Shown in pieces: positions 17,700 to 28,151 of a stretch of 58,075 bases of DNA (the first letter of the stretch is position 1; every line of letters begins with the position of its first letter). This stretch comes from an uncultured Erysipelotrichaceae bacterium. GTDB taxonomy: Bacteria > Bacillota_I > Bacilli_A > Erysipelotrichales > Erysipelotrichaceae. The stretch is taken from positions 1 to 58,075 of the forward strand of contig CALVBC010000003.1 in the NCBI GenBank assembly GCA_944325685.1, given 5' to 3'. Under the pieces are notes generated by a model that searched no databases, was not told the origin of the DNA, and was given only the letters and a program-made list of their open reading frames with translations. Made by a program: the position numbers and the translations under genes.

Positions 17700-18031
17700 A
17701 AATAACTCCCTATAAGATCGATATTGATCTCGATCTTTTCACCTGTGTCATAGATAGCTTTGATATGATCACCTTGGATCGATAACTCATGCAAAGTGAT
17801 AGGTAATATCACCTCTTTAGTATCGATAGTCAAGGTCATTCTCATTTCTTTACCTAAGGCGATACTGATATGTGTTTCATCAGTATCCTTTTCGATAAAT
17901 AGTTGATCACCATAGAATACGAGCTTATCCCTTCTATTATCATCTAGATAGATCGTATTAGCTAGTACGATGCATTCTCTGTGATAGACGATATCGCCTT
18001 CACTGATAACGGTTACGATGGCCTTTCTCAT
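17696..18031 (-). CDS. DUF1934 family beta-barrel protein (YwiB-like)
   Basis: A 111-residue soluble, beta-rich protein that resembles the DUF1934/YwiB family (lipocalin-like barrel, function unknown). Recognisable parts are the central GDQLFIEKDTDE strand pair, a regular alternation of hydrophobic residues, and the tail KIEINIDLIGSYL. In Bacillus subtilis ywiB lies near argS and rpoE, and here it directly precedes rpoE with a four-base overlap, which supports the assignment. The start has only a weak CGGA upstream. Confidence 0.75.
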   Translation of the reverse strand: MRKAIVTVISEGDIVYHRECIVLANTIYLDDNRRDKLVFYGDQLFIEKDTDETHISIALGKEMRMTLTIDTKEVILPITLHELSIQGDHIKAIYDTGEKIEINIDLIGSYL

Positions 18032-18101
18032 ATTCCGAGTGATATTTTACCAATATATGTATACCTGTCAAGACAAAGCGAAAGAAGTTTCATCACGACA
18101 T

Positions 18102-18128
18102 AAAAAAGAGGCATATACATGCCCCTTT
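18102..18128 (-). terminator. Terminator after rubrerythrin
   Basis: Ten-base stem AAAGAGGCAT/ATGCCCCTTT with one mismatch and a 4-base loop, followed on the minus strand by a T-run. Confidence 0.85.
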
Positions 18129-18146
18129 GATAACTAGACTACTATA

Positions 18147-18686
18147 TCAATAATCTTGTCTGTGCAGCTTAAAGAATGATCTTTGAGCGCCACATAATGG
18201 ACATACCATCGGTGCTTTCTTACCTGTATGTCTATAACCACACTTATGGCAGATCCAAACCTCTTCCTCTTCCTTTTCGAAGACTGAATTAGCTTTTAGG
18301 TTGTTCAATAAAGCGTTGTAGCGATCTTCATGGTCTTTTTCGATCTTAGCGACCATGTCCATCTGTGCAGCGACCCTAGTGAAGCCTTCTTCACGAGCCT
18401 TAGCAGCAAAGTCTTTGTACATCGTTGTCCACTCGTAGTTTTCACCTTCTGCTGCCATCTTTAAGCATTCATCAAGCTCTGGTAATTTATCACCATTTAA
18501 TGCCTTGAACCAAAGCTTAGCGTGTTCCATCTCATTGCGTGCTGTCTCTAAGAAGATCTCAGCCATTTGATGATGACCATTAGCTTCAGCTACTTCAGCG
18601 AAGAATGTGTACTTATTACGTGCTTGTGATTCACCTGCAAATGCTTCTTGTAGGTTCTTTTCTGTTTGTGTGCCTTTGATTTCCAT
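18147..18686 (-). CDS. Rubrerythrin
   Basis: Non-haem iron protein that reduces hydrogen peroxide in anaerobes. The ferritin-like four-helix domain carries the di-iron ligands in GESQARNKY, ARNEMEHA and IEKDHEDRY, and the C-terminal rubredoxin domain has two Cys pairs (CHKCGY and CPLCGA). The start is placed at MEIKGTQ because GGAGG lies nine bases before it and the family begins there; a 43-codon upstream extension is untranslated leader. The length is 179 residues. It stands alone, divergent from the CCA-adding enzyme, and carries a strong terminator. Confidence 0.95.
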   Translation of the reverse strand: MEIKGTQTEKNLQEAFAGESQARNKYTFFAEVAEANGHHQMAEIFLETARNEMEHAKLWFKALNGDKLPELDECLKMAAEGENYEWTTMYKDFAAKAREEGFTRVAAQMDMVAKIEKDHEDRYNALLNNLKANSVFEKEEEEVWICHKCGYRHTGKKAPMVCPLCGAQRSFFKLHRQDY

Positions 18687-18745
18687 TTTTAAATACCTCC
18701 AAGATGATTTTAACATTTTAAATAAAAAGATACATCTGATTTGAC

Positions 18746-18751
18746 TATAAT
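18746..18751 (+). promoter_or_regulatory. -10 element placing a leaderless start (cca)
   Basis: Perfect TATAAT followed by six bases (TTAGAT) and the ATG at 18758. No Shine-Dalgarno sequence fits and no good -35 is seen. Confidence 0.65.
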
Positions 18752-18757
18752 TTAGAT

Positions 18758-19858
18758 ATGGACACAAATATAAATGAAGTCTTATACAGGTTAAATGAAA
18801 AAGGTCATGAAGCATATATCGTCGGTGGGGCAGTAAGGGATATCTTATTAGGTAAGATACCCTATGACTTTGATATAACCACCAGTGCTACTCCTGATGA
18901 AGTGATCGCTATCTTTAGTGATCATGGTATGTATCTTACTGGTCTAAAACACGGTACAGTCAGTGTCATCTATGATAAGAAAGTAATTGAGATCACGACT
19001 TTTAGAAAAGATGGTCACTATCGTGATAGTAGACATCCTGATGAAGTCTACTTCACCAAAGATGTCACCTTAGATCTAAAGCGCCGTGACTTTACGATCA
19101 ACACCTTTTTGATGGATAAAGATGAAAAGATATATGACCTATTAAAGGCCAAAGAAGATCTAGATAAAAAGCTGATAAGGACCGTTGGTGAGCCTAAAAA
19201 GCGCTTTGAAGAAGATGCCTTAAGGATCTTAAGGGCGATCAGATTTAAAGCAGAACTAGGCTTTAAGATCGAAGAAGCTACAGCATATATGATCCATAAG
19301 CTAAAGGATGGCTTACATAAGATCTCTAAAGAGCGGGTCGCCACGGAATTCATCAAGACACTAAAAGCTTCTTATCCTGAAGTATTAGAAGAATATCATG
19401 ATGTATATGCTGGTCTTATCAAGTATCACTATACGGATAAGCTCAAAGAGACCAATGACAACATGATCAAACTGGCCCTATTATTCAAAGATGACCCCAG
19501 TGACTTAAATAAGCTCTTTTTAAGTAAGAAAGACTATAAGACCATAATGCCACTTATCCAATACCAAAACTTTAAAGATGATGATCTTAGTTATATCTTC
19601 ACTAAAGTCGATAATGATCGCTATATAAGCTATATCAAGATCTTAAAGGATATCGATCTTAGTGATAAGTATCAAGATATAAAAGACTATATCGTCACAA
19701 CGGATACCTTGGCTATAAGCTCCTTAGAACTCATGGCTTTAGGCTATAAAGGCAAAGCCTTAGGAAACATCAAAAAGGAGCTTATCGCTATGATCTTACA
19801 AAAGAAGCTTAAAAATGATCATCTTAGTATCATGACTTACCTCAAAGAAGTGCTATAA
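18758..19858 (+). CDS. cca: CCA tRNA nucleotidyltransferase
   Basis: Adds or repairs the CCA end of tRNAs. The class II nucleotidyltransferase head is clear: VGGAVRD (22-28), the metal-binding DFD (37-39), then RRDFTINTF and the RRA motif region RFEEDALRILRAIRF. The helical C-terminal body follows; 366 residues is slightly short of the usual 390-450. The gene opens a plus-strand run with two femX-like genes and a tRNA gene, separated by only 10, 4 and 12 bases, so the enzyme may share a transcript with a tRNA substrate (which already encodes CCA). Confidence 0.95.
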   Translation: MDTNINEVLYRLNEKGHEAYIVGGAVRDILLGKIPYDFDITTSATPDEVIAIFSDHGMYLTGLKHGTVSVIYDKKVIEITTFRKDGHYRDSRHPDEVYFTKDVTLDLKRRDFTINTFLMDKDEKIYDLLKAKEDLDKKLIRTVGEPKKRFEEDALRILRAIRFKAELGFKIEEATAYMIHKLKDGLHKISKERVATEFIKTLKASYPEVLEEYHDVYAGLIKYHYTDKLKETNDNMIKLALLFKDDPSDLNKLFLSKKDYKTIMPLIQYQNFKDDDLSYIFTKVDNDRYISYIKILKDIDLSDKYQDIKDYIVTTDTLAISSLELMALGYKGKALGNIKKELIAMILQKKLKNDHLSIMTYLKEVL

Positions 19859-19859
19859 T
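19854..19859 (+). promoter_or_regulatory. Possible internal -10 before femX1
   Basis: TATAAT formed partly by the stop codon of cca, nine bases before the ATG at 19869. It may give a separate transcript with a two-base leader; no ribosome site is seen before femX1. Confidence 0.4.
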
Positions 19860-19868
19860 GATTGGGCT

Positions 19869-21134
19869 ATGAAACTTATAAACATCGATCGCATCACCCT
19901 TGATGCGTATCTTAAAGATAGTCCAAAGCCTCATTTTTTACAAAGCCCAGGATGGGCTGATGTCGCTAAGAGCCGTGGACTTATACCGCATATGTTAGGT
20001 CTATATGATGATGATAAGATGGTCGGATCAGCATTATTACTAGAAAGAAAGATCTTATACTATTCGACCTTTTATTGTCCAAGAGGTTTTATCTTAGACC
20101 ACTATGATGAAGATCTCATCAAAGCGATGACGATATTATTAAAGGACTATGTCAAAAAACACCATGGCCTATCCTTTAAGATCGACCCAGATCTCATCAT
20201 CCATAAATTAGATCCTAATGATGCTTCTGTATTAGAGACAAATGAAGATCATATGCATCTGATCGATATCTTTAAAAGCCTTGGCTATAAACACCGTGGC
20301 TTTACGATCAAGTTCAATGAATCAAGTGCGCCGCGTTTCACCTTTAGGGTCAAAGTCGATGAAGATATCGATAAGATCCATGAAAATATGCATCAAACGA
20401 CCAGGAATATCCTAAATCGTGATAACCCATATAAGGTCAAGATCCGCAAAAACAACTTCGATGATTTCAAAGCTTTCTATAAGACGATGGCGGATACCGC
20501 TCATCGTAAAGCGATCTTACTAGAGCCACTGAGATTCTATGAGACCTTCTATGATAACCTATATAAAAACGACATGAGTGATCTTATCGCTGCTTATATC
20601 GATACCGATGAAGTAAGGGCCATCTTTGATGCAGATATCAAAGATACCAATGATAAGATCTTAGAACTAGAAGCCAATCTCACCAAAAAGAATAAAGGAC
20701 GTTTAAATGATCTAAAAGATCATCTCAATAAGATCTTAAAAGAAAAAGCCCAAGTTGATATGATCAAAGAGAAAGAAGTGGTCCTATCAGCCATCATGAC
20801 GGCTAAATACGCTGATAAGGTCTGGATCGTCCATGGTGGTAACCGTGACATCCTTAAGTTTTTAAGTGCTAACTACTATCTTTATGACTATGTCTTAAAG
20901 GATAGCCATGATCAAGGCTTTAAAGAAGTCGACCTTTATGGGACGGAAGGCAAAGTCGATAAAGATAGTGAACTATATGGCTTATATCTATTCAAGAGCC
21001 GCTTTGGTGGTGATCTTGATGAATTCATCGGTGAATTCGATATGGATGTAAGACCGATCACCGCTAGCCTTATCAATAAGGCTTTATACATCAGAAGAAA
21101 GATCAAACTTAAACGCGCGATCAAGAAAGGATAG
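19869..21134 (+). CDS. FemABX-type peptidoglycan bridge aminoacyltransferase, copy 1
   Basis: Transfers an amino acid from aminoacyl-tRNA to the stem peptide lysine of lipid II or to a growing bridge, in the cytoplasm. The two GNAT-like subdomains of the Fem family are visible, with FLQSPGWADVAKSRG near the N-terminus, FYCPRGFILD near residue 70 and the C-terminal YLFKSRFGGDL. Between them is a long charged coiled-coil arm (about 255-305), as in FemA and MurM. The length is 421 residues. It is followed after four bases by a paralog, which suggests a bridge built by two sequential enzymes. Confidence 0.9.
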   Translation: MKLINIDRITLDAYLKDSPKPHFLQSPGWADVAKSRGLIPHMLGLYDDDKMVGSALLLERKILYYSTFYCPRGFILDHYDEDLIKAMTILLKDYVKKHHGLSFKIDPDLIIHKLDPNDASVLETNEDHMHLIDIFKSLGYKHRGFTIKFNESSAPRFTFRVKVDEDIDKIHENMHQTTRNILNRDNPYKVKIRKNNFDDFKAFYKTMADTAHRKAILLEPLRFYETFYDNLYKNDMSDLIAAYIDTDEVRAIFDADIKDTNDKILELEANLTKKNKGRLNDLKDHLNKILKEKAQVDMIKEKEVVLSAIMTAKYADKVWIVHGGNRDILKFLSANYYLYDYVLKDSHDQGFKEVDLYGTEGKVDKDSELYGLYLFKSRFGGDLDEFIGEFDMDVRPITASLINKALYIRRKIKLKRAIKKG

Positions 21135-21138
21135 GATC

Positions 21139-22413
21139 ATGAAATTAATCACCATTGATGCGAGGGAGTTCAATGAAAAGACTAAACATCTGCCATGCAT
21201 CAATTTCCATCAAACTGCTAACTGGGGGAAACTTAAATCTTACACCGGCTGGATCGCCCATCATGTCGCCTTAGAAGATGATGGCAAGATCGTTGCGGCA
21301 TCACTACTTTTAGCTAAGAAGACACCGCTATTCAATAGCTATCTTTTCTATGCGCCAAGAGGATTCTTGATCGACTTCAATGATAAAGAACTATTAAAGA
21401 CCTTCACTAAAGAGGTGATCACTTATATCAAGGCTCATCACGGTTTTGAGCTTATGATCGATCCATATCTTGAATATAAACATCACGATATCGAAGGTAA
21501 TACCATCGATGATGGCTTTGATAATCAAAGTGTCATCGATGAACTTAAAGAGCTTGGTTTTACCCATCACAATGGCTTTAACCTCTACAACGAGAACTTA
21601 CAACCACGCTGGATCTATGTATTAGAGCTTAAAGACAAGGACGAAAAAGCGATCGTCAAAGATTTCAAGAACGAGGTCAAAAGAAGAGCGAAGAAAAAGG
21701 ACCTCTTTAAGATCACCTGCCGTGAACTCAAAAAGGATGAGATCCACTTATATAAAGAAGTCATGAAACACACCGCTGATCGAAGAGGCTTTTTAGATCG
21801 CAGTGAACTATATTATGAACACATGTATGAGACGATGCACGATGATGGTATCTTGCGCTACTTTGTGGCGGAGATCGACTTTGATGAAGCCCTTTTGAAT
21901 GTCAAGGCGACTGTTGATGCCTCTAAGGCAAAACTTGAAGCTTTAAAGGCTAAAGAGACTCAATTCACCAAGACCAAAAATGAGATCAAAGAAGAAGAGA
22001 TAAGACTAAAGTCCTATCAAAAGGACTATGACATCATCAAGCACTATGCCGATGAAAATAGTGGCAAACAGGTCATCAGTGGTATCACCTTACTAACATA
22101 TGGCAATGAAGCAGTGCAATTATTAGCTGGTAATTATCAAGAATTTGAAGCTCTTTATTCTTCGACGATCTTGATCACTGAACTGATCAAGATGATCAAG
22201 AAAGAAGGTTATGACTACTATAACTTCTATGGTATCACCGGTGATTTCTCTAAAGACAATCCGCTAGTTGGCCTATATACCTTTAAAAAGAGCTTTGGTG
22301 GCCATGTGGTAGAATTGGTCGGTGAGTTTGAATATGTCATCTCAAAGCCGATGAAATCCTTGTATGAGATAGGTATTAAATGTTATAATGCCGTGAAGAA
22401 AGTCAGAAGATGA
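21139..22413 (+). CDS. FemABX-type peptidoglycan bridge aminoacyltransferase, copy 2
   Basis: Paralog of the preceding gene with the same architecture: NFHQTANWGKLKSYTG at the N-terminus, FYAPRGFLIDF near residue 75, a coiled-coil arm (about 250-300) and the C-terminal YTFKKSFGGHVVE. The length is 424 residues. It diverges clearly from copy 1, so each probably adds a different position in the interpeptide bridge (inference from FemA/FemB and MurM/MurN pairs). A tRNA-Thr gene begins 12 bases after its stop without an intervening terminator. The amino acid used cannot be deduced. Confidence 0.9.
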   Translation: MKLITIDAREFNEKTKHLPCINFHQTANWGKLKSYTGWIAHHVALEDDGKIVAASLLLAKKTPLFNSYLFYAPRGFLIDFNDKELLKTFTKEVITYIKAHHGFELMIDPYLEYKHHDIEGNTIDDGFDNQSVIDELKELGFTHHNGFNLYNENLQPRWIYVLELKDKDEKAIVKDFKNEVKRRAKKKDLFKITCRELKKDEIHLYKEVMKHTADRRGFLDRSELYYEHMYETMHDDGILRYFVAEIDFDEALLNVKATVDASKAKLEALKAKETQFTKTKNEIKEEEIRLKSYQKDYDIIKHYADENSGKQVISGITLLTYGNEAVQLLAGNYQEFEALYSSTILITELIKMIKKEGYDYYNFYGITGDFSKDNPLVGLYTFKKSFGGHVVELVGEFEYVISKPMKSLYEIGIKCYNAVKKVRR

Positions 22414-22425
22414 CTTTTCTTTAAT

Positions 22426-22501
22426 GCCGACGTAGCACAATCGGCAGTGCAACGCACTCGTAACGCGTAGGTTGTAGGTTCAAGTCCTATCGTCGGCACC
22501 A
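22426..22501 (+). tRNA. tRNA-Thr (anticodon CGT), CCA encoded
   Basis: Full cloverleaf: acceptor GCCGACG/CGTCGGC (perfect), D-stem GCAC/GTGC with GG in the loop, anticodon loop CTCGTAA with CGT at 22459-22461, T-stem GTAGG/CCTAT with loop TTCAAGT, discriminator A and encoded CCA. It carries threonine identity features (G1-C72, C2-G71, G35, T36). The anticodon stem ACGCA/CGCGT has an A-C mismatch next to the loop. It reads ACG codons and lies directly behind two femX genes. Confidence 0.95.
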
Positions 22502-22511
22502 TCTGTAAACT

Positions 22512-22533
22512 AAGTCCAGTTTGGGCTTTTTTT
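22512..22533 (+). terminator. Terminator after cca-femX-tRNA transcript
   Basis: Six-base stem AAGTCC/GGGCTT with a 5-base loop and a run of seven T. Confidence 0.8.
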
Positions 22534-22541
22534 ATTGCGAC

Positions 22542-22584
22542 AAAAAAAGCCATCTTGTATGGACGATATACAAGATAGCTTTCT
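22542..22584 (-). terminator. Terminator after MFS gene
   Basis: Long stem: AAAGC plus ATCTTGTAT on one side and ATACAAGAT plus GCTTT on the other, with one mismatch, followed on the minus strand by T-rich sequence. It may also act on the plus strand. Confidence 0.8.
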
Positions 22585-22599
22585 TAATATCTAAATGAT

Positions 22600-23835
22600 T
22601 TATTGGGTGACTTTACTTGTCTTATAGAAGAAGAATAAGCCAAGCGCAAACATGATCACTAGTGAGCCAACACCTAAGCTTTGATTATTGGTGATCTGGG
22701 CTACTACTGATACTAAAGTCGTACCCAATAATGATGCACCCTTACCACAGATATCATAGATACCAAAGAACTGACCGCTCTTCTCGGCTGGAATGATCTT
22801 AGCGAAGTATGACCTCGATAGCGATTGGATCGCTCCTTGGAAAAGACCAACACAGACCGCTAAGATCCAGAATTGGTATTGTTCGACCATGAACATCGCA
22901 TAGACAGCGATACATAGATAGGCAAAGATACAGATGTACATGAGCCTTTCGGTCGGATATTTATTAGATAACTTACCGAATAGGATCGCCGCTGGGAAGG
23001 CTACGATCTGCGTTAATAGTAAAGCGAGTAGTAAGCTAGTTGAATCAAAACCTAAGGATGTACCATATGCGGTAGCCATATCGATGATCGTATAGACACC
23101 ATCGATAAAGAAGAAGAAGGCAACAAGGAACATCAAAGCCTTCTTATGTGACCTTAGATCTTTAAAAGTGTCACCTAAACGCTTAAGACCTTTGATACCA
23201 TCGTGTTCTGAATGTTCAGCGAAGTGTGTTTGTTTATAGGACTTTAGTAGTGGTAAAGTCATCCCGATCCACCATATAGCGACAAGCGCAAAGGCTAAGA
23301 TCATCGCGACATTTAGTGTAAGACCGATGCTTTCATACATTAAGACAAGCACTAAAGCTAAGATAAATGGTATACAGCTACCGATATAACCCCAGGCATA
23401 ACCCTGTGATGATACTTCATCCATCCTGTCTTCGGTCGTAACATCCACTAGCATCGAATCATAGAAGACAAGGCTCACCGAATAAGCTGTCTTAGCTAGT
23501 ACGAATAAGACGATGAACCATAACCAACTCTGCATAAAGCCCAAGAAGACACAACCCACAGCCCCAATTAGCATCGAGATCATGAAGTAATACTTCTTAC
23601 GACCCTTATTGTCACTTAAGGTGCCAAGTGTTGGTCCTAAGATCGCCGTGAATAGTGTCGCTGCTGATGTCGCATATCCCCAATATGCTAGATAATCGAC
23701 TTCATCGATACCACCAGCACCAGCTAGCGCATTGAAGTAGATCGGCATGATCGTCGTAACTAAAAGTGTGAAAGCAGAGTTACCGACATCATATAAGACC
23801 CACTTCTTCTCTAAAGATGTCATCTTAAATTTCAT
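22600..23835 (-). CDS. MFS transporter, UMF1 (Atg22-like) family
   Basis: A polytopic carrier of about 411 residues with roughly twelve transmembrane helices. The N-terminal motif YDVGNSAFTLL and the loop SDNKGRKKYYF between helices 2 and 3 identify the UMF1 group of the major facilitator superfamily; the substrate is unknown. The start MKFKMTS is chosen because AAGGGGGAAAAGGA lies before it and the longer frame would be a 35-residue basic extension with no family match. It overlaps the zinc phospholipase-like gene by 11 bases and is co-translated with it. Confidence 0.88.
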   Translation of the reverse strand: MKFKMTSLEKKWVLYDVGNSAFTLLVTTIMPIYFNALAGAGGIDEVDYLAYWGYATSAATLFTAILGPTLGTLSDNKGRKKYYFMISMLIGAVGCVFLGFMQSWLWFIVLFVLAKTAYSVSLVFYDSMLVDVTTEDRMDEVSSQGYAWGYIGSCIPFILALVLVLMYESIGLTLNVAMILAFALVAIWWIGMTLPLLKSYKQTHFAEHSEHDGIKGLKRLGDTFKDLRSHKKALMFLVAFFFFIDGVYTIIDMATAYGTSLGFDSTSLLLALLLTQIVAFPAAILFGKLSNKYPTERLMYICIFAYLCIAVYAMFMVEQYQFWILAVCVGLFQGAIQSLSRSYFAKIIPAEKSGQFFGIYDICGKGASLLGTTLVSVVAQITNNQSLGVGSLVIMFALGLFFFYKTSKVTQ

Positions 23836-24679
23836 ATTCCTTTTCCCCCTTGAGATCAAAGACCGGTATATCCTTGATCGTTTCTTCATCCCTTTCATCA
23901 AATGTATGTTCAAAGCGTTTATCAAGGTCTTCTTGACCATTCATATACGCTACTAAGTTATAGGCAAGATCGACATATAGATCACCAGCTAGCTTGCTAA
24001 GCTTATCGAGACGCAAGTCACTATCAAAGCACTTTGGTCTTTTTTCTTTTGTGATCAGATGATCACTAAGACTATCGACCGGTATCTTATCCATGAGACC
24101 TTTTAAGATCTTGTGTTTGGCTTTACTATTAGTCACAAGCAAGATCTCATTAAAGACCTTGATCCCCTTAAGTGAATTTAAGATCGTCTTTTGATCAAAT
24201 TCTGGGAAAAAACGACCGATGATCATCGCATTGTAGTTTGATGGCTTAAATTTATCACAACTTCCTTCAAAATGATCATCTTCTGCCATCAAGTGACGAT
24301 CATATTCTGATTCGACAGCGTAGTGTGATACATTAGAAACCACCATCTTTTTAGCGATATAAGGATGACATATCGTATCTAATGCATAGTGACATGCAAA
24401 GCCTAAAAGATAGGCCATCATCGGTTCGTTGAGATCAGGATACTTAGCGTAATTAGCCCTGGCGCTTTTAAAGAAGACACTGGCTTTAGTATCGTGCATC
24501 TTTGAGCCGAATTGCGTGACTTTATTCTTGCTTAGGGGATTGTTGTAAAAAAAGATATCCGGACCTTGTACACCATAATCAAATAACTCGCGATCTTCCA
24601 AAATGATCTTTTGAACACTTGGTTTGAGTCTTTCGATCATCCTATCCCCAAAACGATAATGTGCGTAACATGCCGGCAT
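23825..24679 (-). CDS. Zinc-dependent phospholipase C family protein
   Basis: A 284-residue protein with the ligand pattern of the zinc-dependent phospholipase C/S1-P1 nuclease fold: the N-terminal HYRFGDRM, GPDIFFY near residue 38, and the central FACHYALDTICHPY with the zinc-binding His and Asp. There is no signal peptide, unlike secreted phospholipases, so it probably works in the cytoplasm on an unknown substrate. AGGAG precedes ATG. It is the first gene of a two-gene operon with the MFS carrier. Confidence 0.85.
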   Translation of the reverse strand: MPACYAHYRFGDRMIERLKPSVQKIILEDRELFDYGVQGPDIFFYNNPLSKNKVTQFGSKMHDTKASVFFKSARANYAKYPDLNEPMMAYLLGFACHYALDTICHPYIAKKMVVSNVSHYAVESEYDRHLMAEDDHFEGSCDKFKPSNYNAMIIGRFFPEFDQKTILNSLKGIKVFNEILLVTNSKAKHKILKGLMDKIPVDSLSDHLITKEKRPKCFDSDLRLDKLSKLAGDLYVDLAYNLVAYMNGQEDLDKRFEHTFDERDEETIKDIPVFDLKGEKEYEI

Positions 24680-24781
24680 GTAAAAAATCTCCTAACTTCT
24701 ATATCTAACCTATGATAACATTTTTTTCTCCCCTAAAAGGTGAAATCCATGTTAAATGGTGAAATTAGTTGAATTTTTGAA

Positions 24782-25489
24782 CTATCTTTTAAATAATGAT
24801 CTTATCTTATCACGATAAACAACTATCATACTGATGATACATGAGCCGAAGTAAGCGATATAGAAGCCATTAGTATAAGTAACGATCATATCGCGAAATG
24901 CAAGCCACCTTGCATTATGTTGATCTGGTATATCTGGAAATACTGGTATGATGTTATTCACATCGATACCTGTAGTCATACTATAGACTACATCTGAACA
25001 TAGAAAACCGTATATGATGATATAAAGCCAATAGAAATAGATCCAAACTGAGATCGTATAGTAGATCTTCTTAGCATTTATTACTGTCTTCTTATCTGCG
25101 ATCCGCGTCCCGACCAGATAGATGATATGGCTTATGACAAACGGGACGATATATGGAAGGCGGATAAGTACAGACACACCTATAGGATACATCGATGCCT
25201 TTATCGTCATGATGATCAAAGCCAAGATATCGATGCCTAAGGCAATGATCGCAAAGATCATCGCGTCGATTTGCCTTGCCTGCTTTTTATCTTCGATCCC
25301 CCGTATCAGGTAATCAGAGGTGACATCAAAGATATCGCAAAGGTTGTTGATGTTGGTGATGTCAGGATAACTCATCTCATTTTCCCATTTATATATCGTC
25401 TGCCTTGAAACACCTAAACGATCAGCTAATTCTTCTTGAGTCATTCCTTTAGCTTTTCTTTCTTCTCGGATACGATCGGCAATATTCAT
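24782..25489 (-). CDS. XRE-family regulator with membrane domain
   Basis: A 235-residue protein with an N-terminal helix-turn-helix (MTQEELADRLGVSRQTIYKWE, about residues 16-37) followed by four predicted transmembrane segments (about 73-93, 100-120, 140-165 and 205-228). Such membrane-tethered XRE proteins are common in Bacillota; ligands and targets are mostly unknown. GGGAG eight bases before ATG supports the start. It is a single gene. A direct repeat of GTTTACAT in the upstream region could be its own operator. Confidence 0.85.
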   Translation of the reverse strand: MNIADRIREERKAKGMTQEELADRLGVSRQTIYKWENEMSYPDITNINNLCDIFDVTSDYLIRGIEDKKQARQIDAMIFAIIALGIDILALIIMTIKASMYPIGVSVLIRLPYIVPFVISHIIYLVGTRIADKKTVINAKKIYYTISVWIYFYWLYIIIYGFLCSDVVYSMTTGIDVNNIIPVFPDIPDQHNARWLAFRDMIVTYTNGFYIAYFGSCIISMIVVYRDKIRSLFKR

Positions 25490-25545
25490 AGTAAACTCCC
25501 TTCATTTAAACTATATCATAGTCATCTAAATATCCAAGCTATATG

Positions 25546-25568
25546 AGTTTACATGTGGTTTACATTTG
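25546..25568. repeat. Direct repeat upstream of the XRE gene
   Basis: Two copies of GTTTACAT at 12-base spacing (the first preceded by A, the second followed by TTGG), midway between the XRE gene and relB. A possible operator for either; no evidence beyond the repeat. Confidence 0.35.
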
Positions 25569-25705
25569 GTTAGAGATGGTCTATGTTTATTTATAGTTTG
25601 GAAAATATACAAATTCCTTCATAAATAATATAGCAGTAGGTAATTTCATTATTATTCACATCATAATATATTTTATATACAATGTAGATATATGGAGGTG
25701 ATCTT

Positions 25706-25987
25706 ATGGCTAATATCAATATCAATATCCGAATGGATGCTGATCTAAAACGAGAATTCGAAGCATTTTGTAACAGTGTTGGTATGTCGATGAACACTGC
25801 TTTTACGATATTCGCTAAAAAGGCCGTATATGAAAATCGCATCCCCTTTGAGGTAAGTGCTAATCGTCCCAATATCGAAACGACCCAAGCGATCGAAGAA
25901 ACACAAAAGATGAAGTCGGGACAAAGTACTGGTAAGACCTATGAAAATGTGGATGAAATGATGGAAGATATACTATCTGATGTATAG
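25706..25987 (+). CDS. RelB/DinJ-type antitoxin, orphan
   Basis: A 93-residue antitoxin of type II toxin-antitoxin systems. The N-terminal ribbon-helix-helix (NININIRMDADLKREFEAFC) binds DNA and dimerises, followed by MSMNTAFTIFAKKAV typical of DinJ; the acidic C-terminus would wrap the toxin. A strong GGAGGTGA site precedes ATG. The usual YafQ/RelE toxin is absent: only a 15-codon remnant follows. It may still act as a repressor or neutralise a toxin encoded elsewhere. Confidence 0.9.
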   Translation: MANININIRMDADLKREFEAFCNSVGMSMNTAFTIFAKKAVYENRIPFEVSANRPNIETTQAIEETQKMKSGQSTGKTYENVDEMMEDILSDV

Positions 25988-26027
25988 ATCAAAACCAGCC
26001 AGATCGATCAAATATTTGCCCACATAA
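25980..26027 (+). pseudogene. Remnant of a YafQ/RelE-type toxin start
   Basis: An ATG overlapping the antitoxin stop region (the usual coupling of antitoxin and toxin) opens a 15-codon frame, MYRSKPARSIKYLPT, then TAA, directly followed by the shared terminator. The first residues resemble the N-terminus of YafQ-type toxins, after which the gene is gone. This may be a deletion scar; the match is short and could be chance. Confidence 0.4.
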
Positions 26028-26066
26028 AAAGCACAAGTATCTAACTTGTAATACTTGTGCTTTTTT
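26026..26066. terminator. Bidirectional terminator between relB and eno
   Basis: Perfect stem AAAAAGCACAAGTAT/ATACTTGTGCTTTTT with a 10-base loop. T-runs on both strands let it serve relB and the glycolytic operon. Confidence 0.92.
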
Positions 26067-26077
26067 AGTGTGTTAGT

Positions 26078-28150
<2,073 letters not shown>

Positions 28151-28151
<1 letters not shown>

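Noticed and set aside
18687-18815. N-terminal extension of rubrerythrin of 43 residues
   Set aside because: It includes the GGAGG site and the promoter region of cca on the other strand; it is Cys- and Leu-rich and unlike the family.
25980-26027. Functional small peptide instead of a toxin remnant
   Set aside because: Fifteen codons with no signal or hydrophobic segment and immediate overlap with the terminator; a remnant is simpler, though the match to toxin sequence is short.
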